This document shows positions 9,796 through 18,360 of a DNA stretch of 64,000 nt, piece after piece. Each line of letters begins with the position of its first letter. Position 1 is the first letter of the stretch. Under the pieces are notes generated by a model. The model was not told the DNA's origin. It was given only the letters and a program-made list of their open reading frames with translations, and did no database searches. The stretch comes from Seminavis robusta. Lineage: Eukaryota > Bacillariophyta > Bacillariophyceae > Naviculales > Naviculaceae. The stretch lies in assembly GCA_903772945.1 (NCBI GenBank), contig CAICTM010000001.1, positions 62,001 through 126,000 on the forward strand. Reading direction: 5' to 3'. The position numbers and the translations under genes were made by a program.

Positions 9796-10884
9796 CTACT
9801 TCTTGGGAGAAACGACATCAAGGTCAATCATCTGTTGGTACATTTCCTGGACGCTATCTTGCATGGGACGGTACTCAATACCAAGAGCTTCCTTGGACTT
9901 TCGGTTGTCAAAGTAACACTCGTAGCCCCAGTTCTTGCTGACGAATTCGCGGTCAATGCCTTGGCCGGTATAGGGGGCGACAAGCCAGATCAAGTAGGAG
10001 AAGAAATAAGGTACCTTCTTTGTCACAATGAGGTACTTCTTAGAATACTTCTTCAACGCCTGCGCCATCTGGGGCAACGAGCCATTGAATCCGCTCAAAA
10101 TGTGGCGACCTCCCGCTTCATCCAAATATGCCGCAGCAATGTGAGCAGCAGCTACGTCACGGACATCAACACAAGCCATTCCCAAGTTGGGAATTCCAAG
10201 GGCCATGTTGGGATCGTTGGATCCAAACGACTTGACAATTTTGTAGGATTCAGACGAGGCATGATACTTGACTCCTGGGCCCACGATCATGCTGGGGTTG
10301 ATGGTACAGAGACGCCACTGGGTCTGGCTTCCTGCAATCACCCACGCTGTTTGCTCAGCCACGGTCTTGCTGTAGTTGTAGGGAACATGAGAGATCGAAG
10401 CTGTACGGTTCCAGATGTTTTCATCCGTTGGTTTCTCTTTCTTAGTTTCTGCGGCATCAGTATAGGTGGCAACCACGCTGCTAGTAACGACAACACGCTT
10501 CACAGAAGGAGTTTTGTTGCACTGGCGCAAAACGTTCTCAGTTCCAATGACAGCTGGTTCAACAAGGTCCTTCACGGGGTCCTTGATGTCAGTCGAAAAG
10601 GGACTTGCGGTGTGAAACACAGCATAACATCCTTTCATGGCCTCCTCGAAACTTCCTTGTGTGGTGAGGTCAGCTTTGAAGAACTTTATGGATCCTGGGG
10701 AATTGTCCGCAATCTCCTGAAGATAGGCAAGGCGATCAGTCTTTGAGGGGTCACGGACCGTAGCGTGGACGGTGACGCCCTTTTCAACGAGTTGAGAGAT
10801 GAGGACTCCGGCCACATATCCTGTTCCACCCGTGACAAGAACAGGCTTGGTGGTGTCAATATCAAACTTCTTGAGGCAAGGCAT
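9796..10884 (-). CDS. Extended short-chain dehydrogenase/reductase (DFR/CCR-like)
   Basis: 362 residues from ATG 10884. N-terminal Rossmann fold with VTGGTGYVAG (residues 17-26, the TGxxGxxG of extended SDRs) and ATVRDPSK (about 41-48), the segment that reads the NADP phosphate in dihydroflavonol and cinnamoyl-CoA reductases. Catalytic Ser in VVTSSV (about 133-137) and YNYSK (Tyr169, Lys173). DVRDVAAAHIAAA is the conserved segment after the active site. Expected reaction: NADPH-dependent reduction of a carbonyl compound; substrate cannot be read. Length fits the family. A TTG-led extension to 11049 exists but runs through promoter-like palindromes, so the ATG is chosen. A 1083-bp open frame on the opposite strand is a shadow. 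Confidence 0.88.
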   Translation of the reverse strand: MPCLKKFDIDTTKPVLVTGGTGYVAGVLISQLVEKGVTVHATVRDPSKTDRLAYLQEIADNSPGSIKFFKADLTTQGSFEEAMKGCYAVFHTASPFSTDIKDPVKDLVEPAVIGTENVLRQCNKTPSVKRVVVTSSVVATYTDAAETKKEKPTDENIWNRTASISHVPYNYSKTVAEQTAWVIAGSQTQWRLCTINPSMIVGPGVKYHASSESYKIVKSFGSNDPNMALGIPNLGMACVDVRDVAAAHIAAAYLDEAGGRHILSGFNGSLPQMAQALKKYSKKYLIVTKKVPYFFSYLIWLVAPYTGQGIDREFVSKNWGYECYFDNRKSKEALGIEYRPMQDSVQEMYQQMIDLDVVSPKK

Positions 10885-11392
10885 GGTATCTGTTGGTTTA
10901 TTTTGTTGGTTGGTTTTTGTTTTCTTTGTGGTTTGGATTTGTGAGCTCTGCATTTGGCCAAAGGGAGTTACCGTGCCGTACGGTGGTCCTGTACTATTAA
11001 TAGTACGCTGTACTGTGGTACTGTGGTACTCGTACCACAGTGGTACCAAAATTGCCTGTTCACACCACCATTAAATAATTTCAGTTTTGGTGCCCCTTTC
11101 TGTCAAATGTGTGCTTTGCGGGCACGTTACCTTTAATTAGCTTTACCTGGCTCTTTATTTGAGTACCGGTGTACCGGTACCAACGTACCGTGGTACCAAC
11201 TCACCCGAAACTACCCAGCCTAACCTAACCGGAACCCCAACACCCCAACCCCAACCCGAAAGCCATGGCTCCGCCCCACTACAGACAGCAAGCAAACTCG
11301 GGCAGACTTCAAGCCAGCAAGGCGCAATAGTGTGCTTGGAAGCTGTTTGGATAAGATCACTGTATCAAAGCGATAAACTGATTGCCACTATC
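10885..11392. promoter_or_regulatory. Divergent promoter with hairpin-forming GTAC repeats
   Basis: Between the SDR (-) and the ankyrin gene (+). It contains a 16-bp perfect palindrome at 10991-11006, an inverted repeat at 11021-11040 with 8-bp arms CTGTGGTA and TACCACAG, and TACCGGTGTACCGGTACC-like sequence at 11164-11181. Role in expression is not shown by sequence alone. Confidence 0.5.
10991..11006. repeat. 16-bp perfect palindrome GTACTATTAATAGTAC
   Basis: Self-complementary; 15 bp downstream is the start of the second inverted repeat (11021-11040). About 110 bp upstream of the SDR start codon. Confidence 0.7.
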
Positions 11393-12814
11393 ATGATGTC
11401 TTCCAAGCTGAAGACCAGAAGACAGAGATCTGACAGTATCGGTACACCTACCACTCGTTTTCCTGGTAGTTTCTTCTCGGATGCACGTGATGTTTGGGTG
11501 GACAATATCCTTCCTTTGATCGGTATGGGGCAGCATGCTTTTGTTGGACTCGTCAACAAGGAGATGAATCGACTCTACAAGGACTACTGTGAATCAGTAC
11601 GGAATCCTCCTATGGTTACAGACTCAAAGTGTGATACTGGGAAACGCTCAGCAACAAGTACTGACACGTTTTACAGTGCTGTCTTCTACAATGTTGCATC
11701 TGCCGAAAACTGGTATGGTGACAATTCCAGCCACAAGAACCCTACTGAACGTCATGTATGCGCAGCCATTGCAAGGGCCGGGAGTATTTCAGTGCTTCAT
11801 TGGGCTAGAACAGCCAAGGGATTTCCGTGGGATGAGATGGCTTGTGCAGGTGCTGCCGAAAGAGGTCATTTGGAGACTCTTAAGTGGCTACATGAGAACG
11901 GGTGCCCATGGGGTGCATCAACATGTTGTGCATCTGCAGCTAGATATGGCCATTTTGAAATACTGAAGTGGGCACTTGAAAATCGATGCCCACTGGGTCA
12001 GTTCACATGCACTGCTGCTGCAAGAGGGGGGCATTTGGAAATTCTGAAATGGCTGAAAGAGAAGGGATGCCCTTGGAATGCATGGACATGCCGTGCTGCT
12101 GCCAAAGGTGGTCATTTGAATGTACTTATTTGGTTGAGAGAGAGTGGATGCCCATGGGATAAAAGGATGTGCTCAGGTGCTGCTGGAGGGGGGCATTTGG
12201 AAATTCTAAAATGGGCCCACGAGAATGGATGCCCATGGAATGTGCAGCAAATATGCCGAGAAGCTGCCAGAAACGGTCACTTGGAAATTCTTCAGTGGGT
12301 TCGTGTGAAAGGGTGGCCGTGGGATCCAGTTTTAAGCGCTATTGCTGCTAGACACGGCCAATTGGATGTTCTGAAATGGTCTCGTCTGAATAATTGCCCT
12401 TGGAATGCGAGAACGTGCGAAGGTGCTGCTGAAAGTGGCCATCTGGAAACACTTCAATGGGCACACGAGAACGGATGCCCCTGGGATGCAAGCACTTGTT
12501 TTGCTGCTGCTAGATTTGGTCATCTGAAAAGTCTGAAGTGGGCTCGAGTGAATGGGTGCCCCTGGGATTCCTTCACATGCATCGCTGCTTCCAAAAATGG
12601 TCATTTGGAAACTCTCCAGTGGGCTCACGAGAATGGATGCCCCTGGGACGAAAGAACCTGCCTGGTTGCTGCTGAACATGGCCATTTGGAAATTCTCAGA
12701 TGGGCTCGACAGAATGGCTGCCCATGGGATACAAGGACATTCACAGCAGCTAGAGCAAGTGGACACTCAGAAATAATGGAATGGGCTCGGGAGAATGGCT
12801 GCCCTATCGAGTAG
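11393..12814 (+). CDS. Ankyrin-repeat protein, stramenopile type
   Basis: 473 residues from the double ATG at 11393. The N-terminal 125 residues include a helical segment (DNILPLIGMGQHAFVGLVNKEMN-like, about residues 40-62) that often precedes such repeats and recalls an F-box-like helix. From about residue 128 to the end there are some 13 degenerate ankyrin units of 26-29 residues with the consensus GHLEILKWAHENGCPW and a Cys in the next helix (TC..AA). These short units are common in diatoms and oomycetes and act as protein-binding surfaces. The last unit is cut short (GCPIE). A TTG-led extension to 11159 is open but runs through repeat-rich promoter sequence, so ATG is preferred. Partner unknown. 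Confidence 0.85.
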   Translation: MMSSKLKTRRQRSDSIGTPTTRFPGSFFSDARDVWVDNILPLIGMGQHAFVGLVNKEMNRLYKDYCESVRNPPMVTDSKCDTGKRSATSTDTFYSAVFYNVASAENWYGDNSSHKNPTERHVCAAIARAGSISVLHWARTAKGFPWDEMACAGAAERGHLETLKWLHENGCPWGASTCCASAARYGHFEILKWALENRCPLGQFTCTAAARGGHLEILKWLKEKGCPWNAWTCRAAAKGGHLNVLIWLRESGCPWDKRMCSGAAGGGHLEILKWAHENGCPWNVQQICREAARNGHLEILQWVRVKGWPWDPVLSAIAARHGQLDVLKWSRLNNCPWNARTCEGAAESGHLETLQWAHENGCPWDASTCFAAARFGHLKSLKWARVNGCPWDSFTCIAASKNGHLETLQWAHENGCPWDERTCLVAAEHGHLEILRWARQNGCPWDTRTFTAARASGHSEIMEWARENGCPIE

Positions 12815-13490
12815 GTACCTTAGTGGTCATATTTGAGTAATGCATGGAGTTATTACCTGCTTGGGAATGAATCGAATCGTCTGCTGGCCACCCGGGAAAC
12901 TCGTGGCTCGCATTCGAAGCAAATACGTTCCCTAGTTGCATCATCATTCCTCCTCAATGGAAGGCCAAAGGAAACGCAAACGTGCTTCATTGGAGACTTT
13001 GCTCGCGGCAGAGATGGCTGCATTATCCGATGACCGGTTCTTTGCGAGGAAGAACTTCGAGTTCAGCATCATGTTGCGTAGTAGCTGTGGATGCATCAAC
13101 TGCCAAGCACTTGCCCACTAACGCTTTGCTGTTTTCTTCCGGACTTGCTCGGACTGGGAGAGGGCCAAAGAACACGATGGCTGGCAAGGCAATTGATTTG
13201 TATCACCCCTGGGAACTGAAGCCCGTGTTCGTGGCTCTTCGTTTTTCTGATAGGCCACCTTGATGGAAGACCCCGCCCGCAGAGGAATCTTGAGAATGCT
13301 CATGCACAAGACTGTGGAATATTTTACGAGTATCATGATCCCGGAGCATCAGGTCAAACCAAAGGCGCTATTACGGTAAGTGCGGCGGCGTCGCTATCCC
13401 AGCTATGTGTGCCGCCTCTCTTCCCCACTACCGAAGGCGTTCAGGATCTTTCGATGAATGGATGAACAGCGTGGTGTCATTTGGCGTCGA
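12815..13490. other. Spacer with possible coding remnants
   Basis: Short plus-strand frames read like broken protein, for example ASLETLLAAEMAALSDDR near 12980-13035 and an FDEWMNSVVSFGVDA segment near 13455-13495. They may be the 5' part of the decayed DUF6824 gene that follows, but they share no single frame. No intact gene. Confidence 0.3.
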
Positions 13491-13503
13491 TGCTACACCT
13501 ATG

Positions 13504-13920
13504 ACCAAAGACGAAGACAAAAAACAAAACATCTAGAATACCCGTCAACGAGAAAGACAGCCGAAGACCAAGGGATCTGGCTGCCACGGTAGCGGAGTCT
13601 GGGGCAATCCCATCCAGGCACGCCGTTCTCGCTGGCAAAGGAAGACCCATCCAGAGTTCGTCTGGGAACCAACGCATGGCACTCTTCCTCGAGGGCTATC
13701 TGGGACAGTATCACCGGCACAGTTCCACTCCCGAAAATACAGCCCTTGCAGATCGCTTTGTCGCAAAGTCGAGAGGAGTTCAAGGAAAACAACGTATAAC
13801 GGCATGGCTCGAGACAAAGTCAGCCACAAGTTTCGTCACCAGCGGGTCAAAAGAAGAAGAACGCCTCTGAACAGGACGATGCCGTTGCGGCTGCCATGGC
13901 CGGCTCCATTCGCGTAGCCC
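13504..13920 (+). pseudogene. Decayed DUF6824-family gene
   Basis: A plus-strand frame (codons through 13676, stop TGA at 13868-13870) contains AVLAGKGRPIQSSSGNQR and EGYLGQYH followed by RFVAKSRGVQGK, which aligns with the DUF6824 pattern VLxGRG...HPGNxxFR...Y. The expected C-terminal block of the same domain (AREKxSxxxR) is present too, as NGMARDKVSHKFRHQR, but in another frame from about 13795 to a TAG near 13919. So the domain is whole in order but split by a frameshift near 13775-13795, and no good upstream start is seen. The intact relative at 49.9-51.2 kb shows the same blocks in one spliced frame. A short intron could in principle bridge the frames, but I found no convincing donor. 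These domains are found in diatom nuclear proteins of unknown role. Confidence 0.5.
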
Positions 13921-14208
13921 CTTCCGTCATCAAAGTGCAGGGACTGGAATAATCTCAAGGCCCCAAGCGAGTGAAATCCTGGAGTGTAGCCCTCTTTTAA
14001 CCATCACTAAGTGGAGAATAATTGGTCCTCAAGAGTGGAAATCTCACCTATTGGGTGAAAGGTATACGGATCAGTACCTTCCCTATCCAATTGCTAGCAC
14101 AAGACATTGTTTGTTTTTGCTTTTTGAAAGATTATTCTAAACGAACAACCAAATAGGTAGCCAACACCACCACACCGAATTTTGTCTCATCCTAAGTTTT
14201 GTGTCATC
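13921..14208. other. Spacer
   Basis: 3' flank of the Kunitz gene and of the DUF6824 remnant. Nothing recognised. Confidence 0.3.
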
Positions 14209-14790
14209 CTAGGGATTCTTTTGCTTCCGAAGTGCCTTGACGGGTTTGGCTGGGTGTTCGGGATGCTTCTTCTTCAATTTCTTCTTGTCGGCCATGGTAT
14301 GGCCGTGTTGTTGTGGACCTCCACCCTGACGAGCCGCAGCCCGCTTTTCCTGTGGCACCAAGACACACATGCCAGTTTCCCCCGGTTGCTCGGCACAGTG
14401 ATAATTCTCGGGACAGGTCGCTCCGGTGTTTCCACCGCAGAACCTCATTCCGGAGCAAGCGTCATGACACTCCTTTTTGGTCTCGAAATTGTTGGTGTTT
14501 CCGCCGCATCCGCCGTAGATGAATTCCTCGCAGGATCCAGAGCCCGCGTTGTAGAAGAAACGAGGAAAGGCCGCACGGCACATTCCCGTCTCGGAGGGCT
14601 GCAAGCAGTGCGGGGGCATACTGCATGTGAGAATTCCTCTTTCAACGCAGGTATTCATGATGGAGGGAGAAGCTTGCCCAGAGCAGTGCGTTTGAATCAA
14701 ACCGAGGCAGACATTCTCGCGATTATCCGTAGCTACTACAGAGCCACAGAGGGCAGCCACGGCGATCAACGTAGCAGTGAAGCGCATCAT
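14209..14790 (-). CDS. Secreted Kunitz/BPTI-type protease inhibitor
   Basis: 193 residues from ATG 14790 (second ATG directly behind it). Signal peptide [20 protein letters not shown]. The Kunitz domain spans Cys62 to Cys112 with Cys at 62, 71, 87, 95, 108 and 112; the gaps 9-16-8-13-4 equal those of [15 protein letters not shown] and [13 protein letters not shown] are the hallmark core strings. The residue after the second Cys (P1) is Arg72, which predicts a trypsin-like protease target. It is preceded by a four-Cys segment (residues 28-56) and followed by a second Cys cluster (FCGG...CPENYHC...GMC, about 116-141) and a basic Lys-rich tail ([12 protein letters not shown]). Role: inhibition of secreted serine proteases, own or foreign. 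It shares a 357-bp divergent promoter with the GNAT gene. Confidence 0.9.
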   Translation of the reverse strand: MMRFTATLIAVAALCGSVVATDNRENVCLGLIQTHCSGQASPSIMNTCVERGILTCSMPPHCLQPSETGMCRAAFPRFFYNAGSGSCEEFIYGGCGGNTNNFETKKECHDACSGMRFCGGNTGATCPENYHCAEQPGETGMCVLVPQEKRAAARQGGGPQQHGHTMADKKKLKKKHPEHPAKPVKALRKQKNP

Positions 14791-15147
14791 CGTCGGTCTC
14801 TATGGGCGCTGGAGGAAATAGTTTGATTGATTGAGGCGGTCCTCCTTCTTTTGTTTGAACCTGCCATGGCTGGCCGCCGAATTGGTGCAGCGCGGCTCGG
14901 AAGCTGTGGGTTCCCAAGACTAATGCCAGCCTCATTCACGAGCATGACCCATGCAACCAGGTTTTGTCACGGTTGTGGAACGCTGAGTTGAGTCACAGTG
15001 AATCCCACCCTCGTTTTGGCAAGACACCCAGCCTCAAGGATTTCGCAAACCAATTGCAAAGGCTCACAAATCTAAGTTTCCACAGCTTCACAAAAGCCCA
15101 AGAAAGCAAATCAACAACCAACGATACTACAACCAACCCTCTCAAAG
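14791..15147. promoter_or_regulatory. Divergent promoter, Kunitz gene / GNAT gene
   Basis: 357 bp between two start codons on opposite strands. No specific element recognised. Confidence 0.4.
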
Positions 15148-15864
15148 ATGTTCATTGACACTACAACCTGCCCTGGATTCACCATCCGTGTCCTCAACAA
15201 GTCATTCATTGCTGAGGAGCCAAGCCATCGTGATGATATCATTGGTATGGTAGCCACATGTTTTGCCGAAGGAGAGCCCTTTTGCAAGTTTCTAGGTATT
15301 ACTGCAGATTTGCTCAAGGAGCACTTGGTGGAATCACTGGTGGACAAGTGCATTGAAGACGAACTCTCCTTGGTCTGCATGGATAATGAAACTGGCAACA
15401 TTGTGGCAGCTATGCTGAATGAAGACTTTTATGATACAATGAACCCTGATGAAGAAGCTAGTGAGTACCTTGTGAGCAACCTTCCTGAAGCCATTCCAAT
15501 TTTTGCCCTTCTGGAGCTCTTGGACACTCAACTAGTAGAAAAAAGGTTTGGCAGTGCTGCTGGAGTCAAGCAAAACGAGGTTCTTCATGCCTTCATGGGA
15601 GCCACTTCCAAGCAGTATTCTGGCAGAGGACTTGCAAGCCATCTTCGCAAGCTGACTGTAGACTATGCTCGAGAGCAGGGTTTTGACTATGTAGTTGTGG
15701 AGCCAACCAATCCAGCAACCCAGCACATTTGGACCAACAAATTGGGGGGCACTGTGGAGTACAACATAGCGGCCAAGGATTTCATGCTTGATGGGAGCAA
15801 GCCATTTGCCAATGACACTCGTTCTATGGAACGACAATGCACCATTGTCATGTTGACTTTGTAA
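15148..15864 (+). CDS. GNAT-family N-acetyltransferase
   Basis: 238 residues from ATG 15148. The acetyl-CoA binding core is clear: HAFMGATSKQYSGRGLASHL (about 148-167), containing the Q/RxxGxG/A pyrophosphate loop as YSGRGLA, followed by a helix and the strand FDYVVVEPTNPATQHIW, then LGG. The N-terminal half (HRDDIIGMVATCFAEGEPF) matches the start of the arylalkylamine/polyamine-like GNAT group found in many algae and animals. Expected reaction: acetyl transfer from acetyl-CoA to a primary amine of a small molecule; acceptor not readable. No signal peptide; cytosolic. Intronless. Confidence 0.85.
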   Translation: MFIDTTTCPGFTIRVLNKSFIAEEPSHRDDIIGMVATCFAEGEPFCKFLGITADLLKEHLVESLVDKCIEDELSLVCMDNETGNIVAAMLNEDFYDTMNPDEEASEYLVSNLPEAIPIFALLELLDTQLVEKRFGSAAGVKQNEVLHAFMGATSKQYSGRGLASHLRKLTVDYAREQGFDYVVVEPTNPATQHIWTNKLGGTVEYNIAAKDFMLDGSKPFANDTRSMERQCTIVMLTL

Positions 15865-15995
15865 ACAGTTATTAGTTCTTACTAGGCCTAACATGTTAAA
15901 AAATACTACCCTGACTCACTTTGTTTTGCCTACTATGATGTCGTATCTGATGTGCCAAAGAAAGGTGTATATCTAAAGCCCTTACCCTGATTGAA

Positions 15996-17133
15996 TCATA
16001 CGGCCATTCCCTTGTTTTGCCACGGTCCGACCAACTCTAGGGCGGCAAAGTCCTGGCACCAGGGATCAATGATACCAGTACATTCTTCTGTCATCAGACG
16101 GTGATGTATGATGGAGGGAAAACTCGTGCTTGCCCCACCCTCGTTGCTGGCTGCAGCATAGCCTTCGTCGATGCCCTCAAGATTGAAAGGAGTATCGACC
16201 ACCTCGGACGAAGTCAACTGTCGGAGTCTACGGTCAGAAGCATCTTCCACGGGTTCCCCAGCACGTCGACAACCAGGGTTTGCAAAGTTGACACAAATTT
16301 GAAGATCCTTATCCATCGTGTTGAGGCAAGTGTGCTGGTCAAAAAAATGGAGGATGAAAAAGGATCGAATGTGAGCAACCCACAGAATTCTTCATCGTCA
16401 CTAAATAATGTCCCGTAACTTGGCTTTACCAAACCGTGTGGCATTTACGATGCATCTACGAGGTCCTCCGACAACTCACCGTGCGGTTCTGGATGGAACC
16501 CTGGAATACGAGTGCGGCTCCGTACTGCTTGGCACCACTGATGCTTGCGTCCGGTCGGAACCTGCCATCGTAGACTCCAGAGACGATTACGTTGGTCGTA
16601 ATGCCGAGAAAAACGGATCGCCACACGTTTTTGACGGAAGGAACATCCACACACGCATGAGGGTGGACAGAAGTCGTACCAAGGGCGTTGTTGCCGCCGT
16701 AAACTGGCAAGGTGAATATTGGAAGACGAAAGGTCTGGCCAATGCCGACGGTCCCAACTTGAGCACCCTTGGTCGTCGTCATGCGGAAGAGATGCCCGTT
16801 GGAAGACAACTGAGGACTACGAAGAAAACTAATTACCAAAGCCGTCAGGGTAGCAACCGAAACGAGAATCACCGAGCCAAACAGGGCGACGACGATCCAT
16901 TTGATGGTCCGCAAGGTACTCTTCAATTCCATCAACTCGTTCAACGATTCGTTCGCGAAGCTGTCGACACTGCCAAGTTCGTCAATGGAGTTGCTCTCGA
17001 AAGTCTTGGCCCCTTGGTTCTCGGGATCGTCCATGCCGTTGGCATGGGTCTTTTGGCTTTGAATGCTATTCATGGTGATGGATGCAGTTGTTGGCAAGGA
17101 TCTTGAGCAAGTGGATCCACTGGACGAACGCAT
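15996..17133 (-). CDS. Type II membrane protein of unknown family
   Basis: Two exons, 17133-16480 and 16334-15996, separated by a 145-bp intron with donor ACG|GTGAGT and acceptor TTTTGACCAG|CAC, phase 0; the join reads QNRT-HTCLNTMDKD and gives 330 residues. The N-terminus is Ser/Asn-rich and cytosolic, with one membrane span at about residues 78-104 (WIVVALFGSVILVSVATLTALVIS). The large C-terminal part is predicted extracytoplasmic and has late cysteines (HTCLNT, QICVNF, NPGCRR, EECTG, PWCQ). No known domain recognised. It could be a surface or endomembrane protein. Confidence 0.72.
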
Positions 17134-17336
17134 TGTAAGTTGAAAATGTGGTATTGTGAATGACGGAGGATCTTCAGAATATGTGGATGGTTGCTTGCTT
17201 GCTTGCTTGCTTGGTCACCTCAATTTGGATCTTCTTCTGGTCGTAGAGTTGCCGCCCACGAGGCCAACCACGTGCCAGGGAGGCAGCTGTTCCAGCTTCG
17301 TGGGGGCGGCCATTAGATTATGGCGTAAGCCATTGG
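17134..17336. other. 5' flank of the type II membrane protein gene
   Basis: Contains a (GCTT)n stretch at about 17188-17212 made of GCTTGCTTGC units. No gene. Confidence 0.4.
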
Positions 17337-17875
17337 AAAACCGGAACAAGCCCGATTCATGCATAGTTCAAGCGCACAAGCTAGCTTTTGGTCTGTCGAC
17401 TGGCTGGTGGAGCTCTACAGGGCCGGTACTAGTACCGCATCCCTCTGGTCGCTGTAACCTTGACCAGGTAGTTGATTATTTGGAGATGGGTTGAGTGCGA
17501 TAGGTCGACGTACCAGTACGAGTACTTCTCGAGTTTTTGGCTGTTCGACTTGAAAAACCGGAACATTGCCGAATTAGTTCAAGCTACCATATGTTTTGGT
17601 CTGATGGCTGGCTGGTGGAAGCTCTGCCATAAGGTATACCTCTTGGATACTAGGCGCTCTGTATCCTTGACTATCGAGTAAATTTGGAACCTTTGAAGAT
17701 GGATGGGTCGAGTGCGATACCTTTAGGTCGAAGTACGAGTACCTGTCGAGTTTTGGCAGTTCGACTTGGAAAACCGGAACATCCCCGATTCTTAGCTCCA
17801 GCTCTAGGTTCTGTGTGTCGGCTGGCTGGAGCTGAACCATACCGTAGCCCTCTTGGTCAGACGGTTGGTACGGTA
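17337..17875. repeat. Three degenerate tandem copies of a ~217-bp unit
   Basis: The string AAAACCGGAAC occurs at the start of each unit, with CCGGAAC at 17341, 17558 and 17774 (steps of 217 and 216 bp). Other shared blocks follow in the same order: GGTCTG...GGCTGGCTGG, then AGCTC, a GTATCC-type block and GAGTGCGATA...GTACGAGTAC. Copies differ by many substitutions and small gaps, so the event is old. No coding role visible. Confidence 0.75.
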
Positions 17876-18360
17876 CCTAGCTAGGAGAATGGATGAGCTC
17901 GAGAGAGCTGCGGTCGACGAATGAATCATCCAATCCGACGAAATCGCTCGCGACCGACACTTGCCTTTTTTAGATGCGGCGGGTTGCGTCATGCAATCGA
18001 ATGTGTTTGGCATTTGGATTTGGCAAAAACTCTGTAACAGTCGCTGCATGTTAGCTAGCTTGTCCTCGAAGTAAGCGACAGAAATGGTTGATACCGGTAC
18101 AATCAATCTGTGGAATCTTGTTGGAACTTGCCCCCCCCCCCCCAACAACGGTGCCCGCTTTGCAACTGGGTCAAATTTTATTACTTGATAAAATCGTAAC
18201 GAAATCACTCCGAAAAACTCTCCGGTACCCTTCGTCGGTCCATTGAGAGAAAGCCGAGAAGTTCGCTCACCTGCCGTACAGTTGCTATGCATAGTTACAA
18301 TAGTTTGTAGATTGTCTTTAGCACATTTGTTTCACTCTTTAATAATTCTATTTGTTTGTG
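17876..18360. other. Spacer with poly-C tract
   Basis: A run of 13 C at 18131-18143. An open minus-strand frame of 162 codons crosses the tract, but its coding look depends on the tract length and it has no domain; not called. Confidence 0.4.
18131..18143. repeat. Poly-C homopolymer, 13 bp
   Basis: Thirteen consecutive C on the plus strand; likely length-variable. Confidence 0.8.

Noticed and set aside
9664-10746. 1083-bp plus-strand open frame
   Set aside because: Lies opposite the SDR reductase, has no domain and is a shadow of its codon pattern.
12936-13121. Small plus-strand frame with ASLETLLAAEMAALSDDR
   Set aside because: Reads like protein but has no continuation in frame; kept only as a possible remnant next to the broken DUF6824 gene.
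17804-18292. 162-codon minus-strand frame
   Set aside because: Crosses a 13-C tract and part of the 217-bp repeat; no domain, so probably chance.
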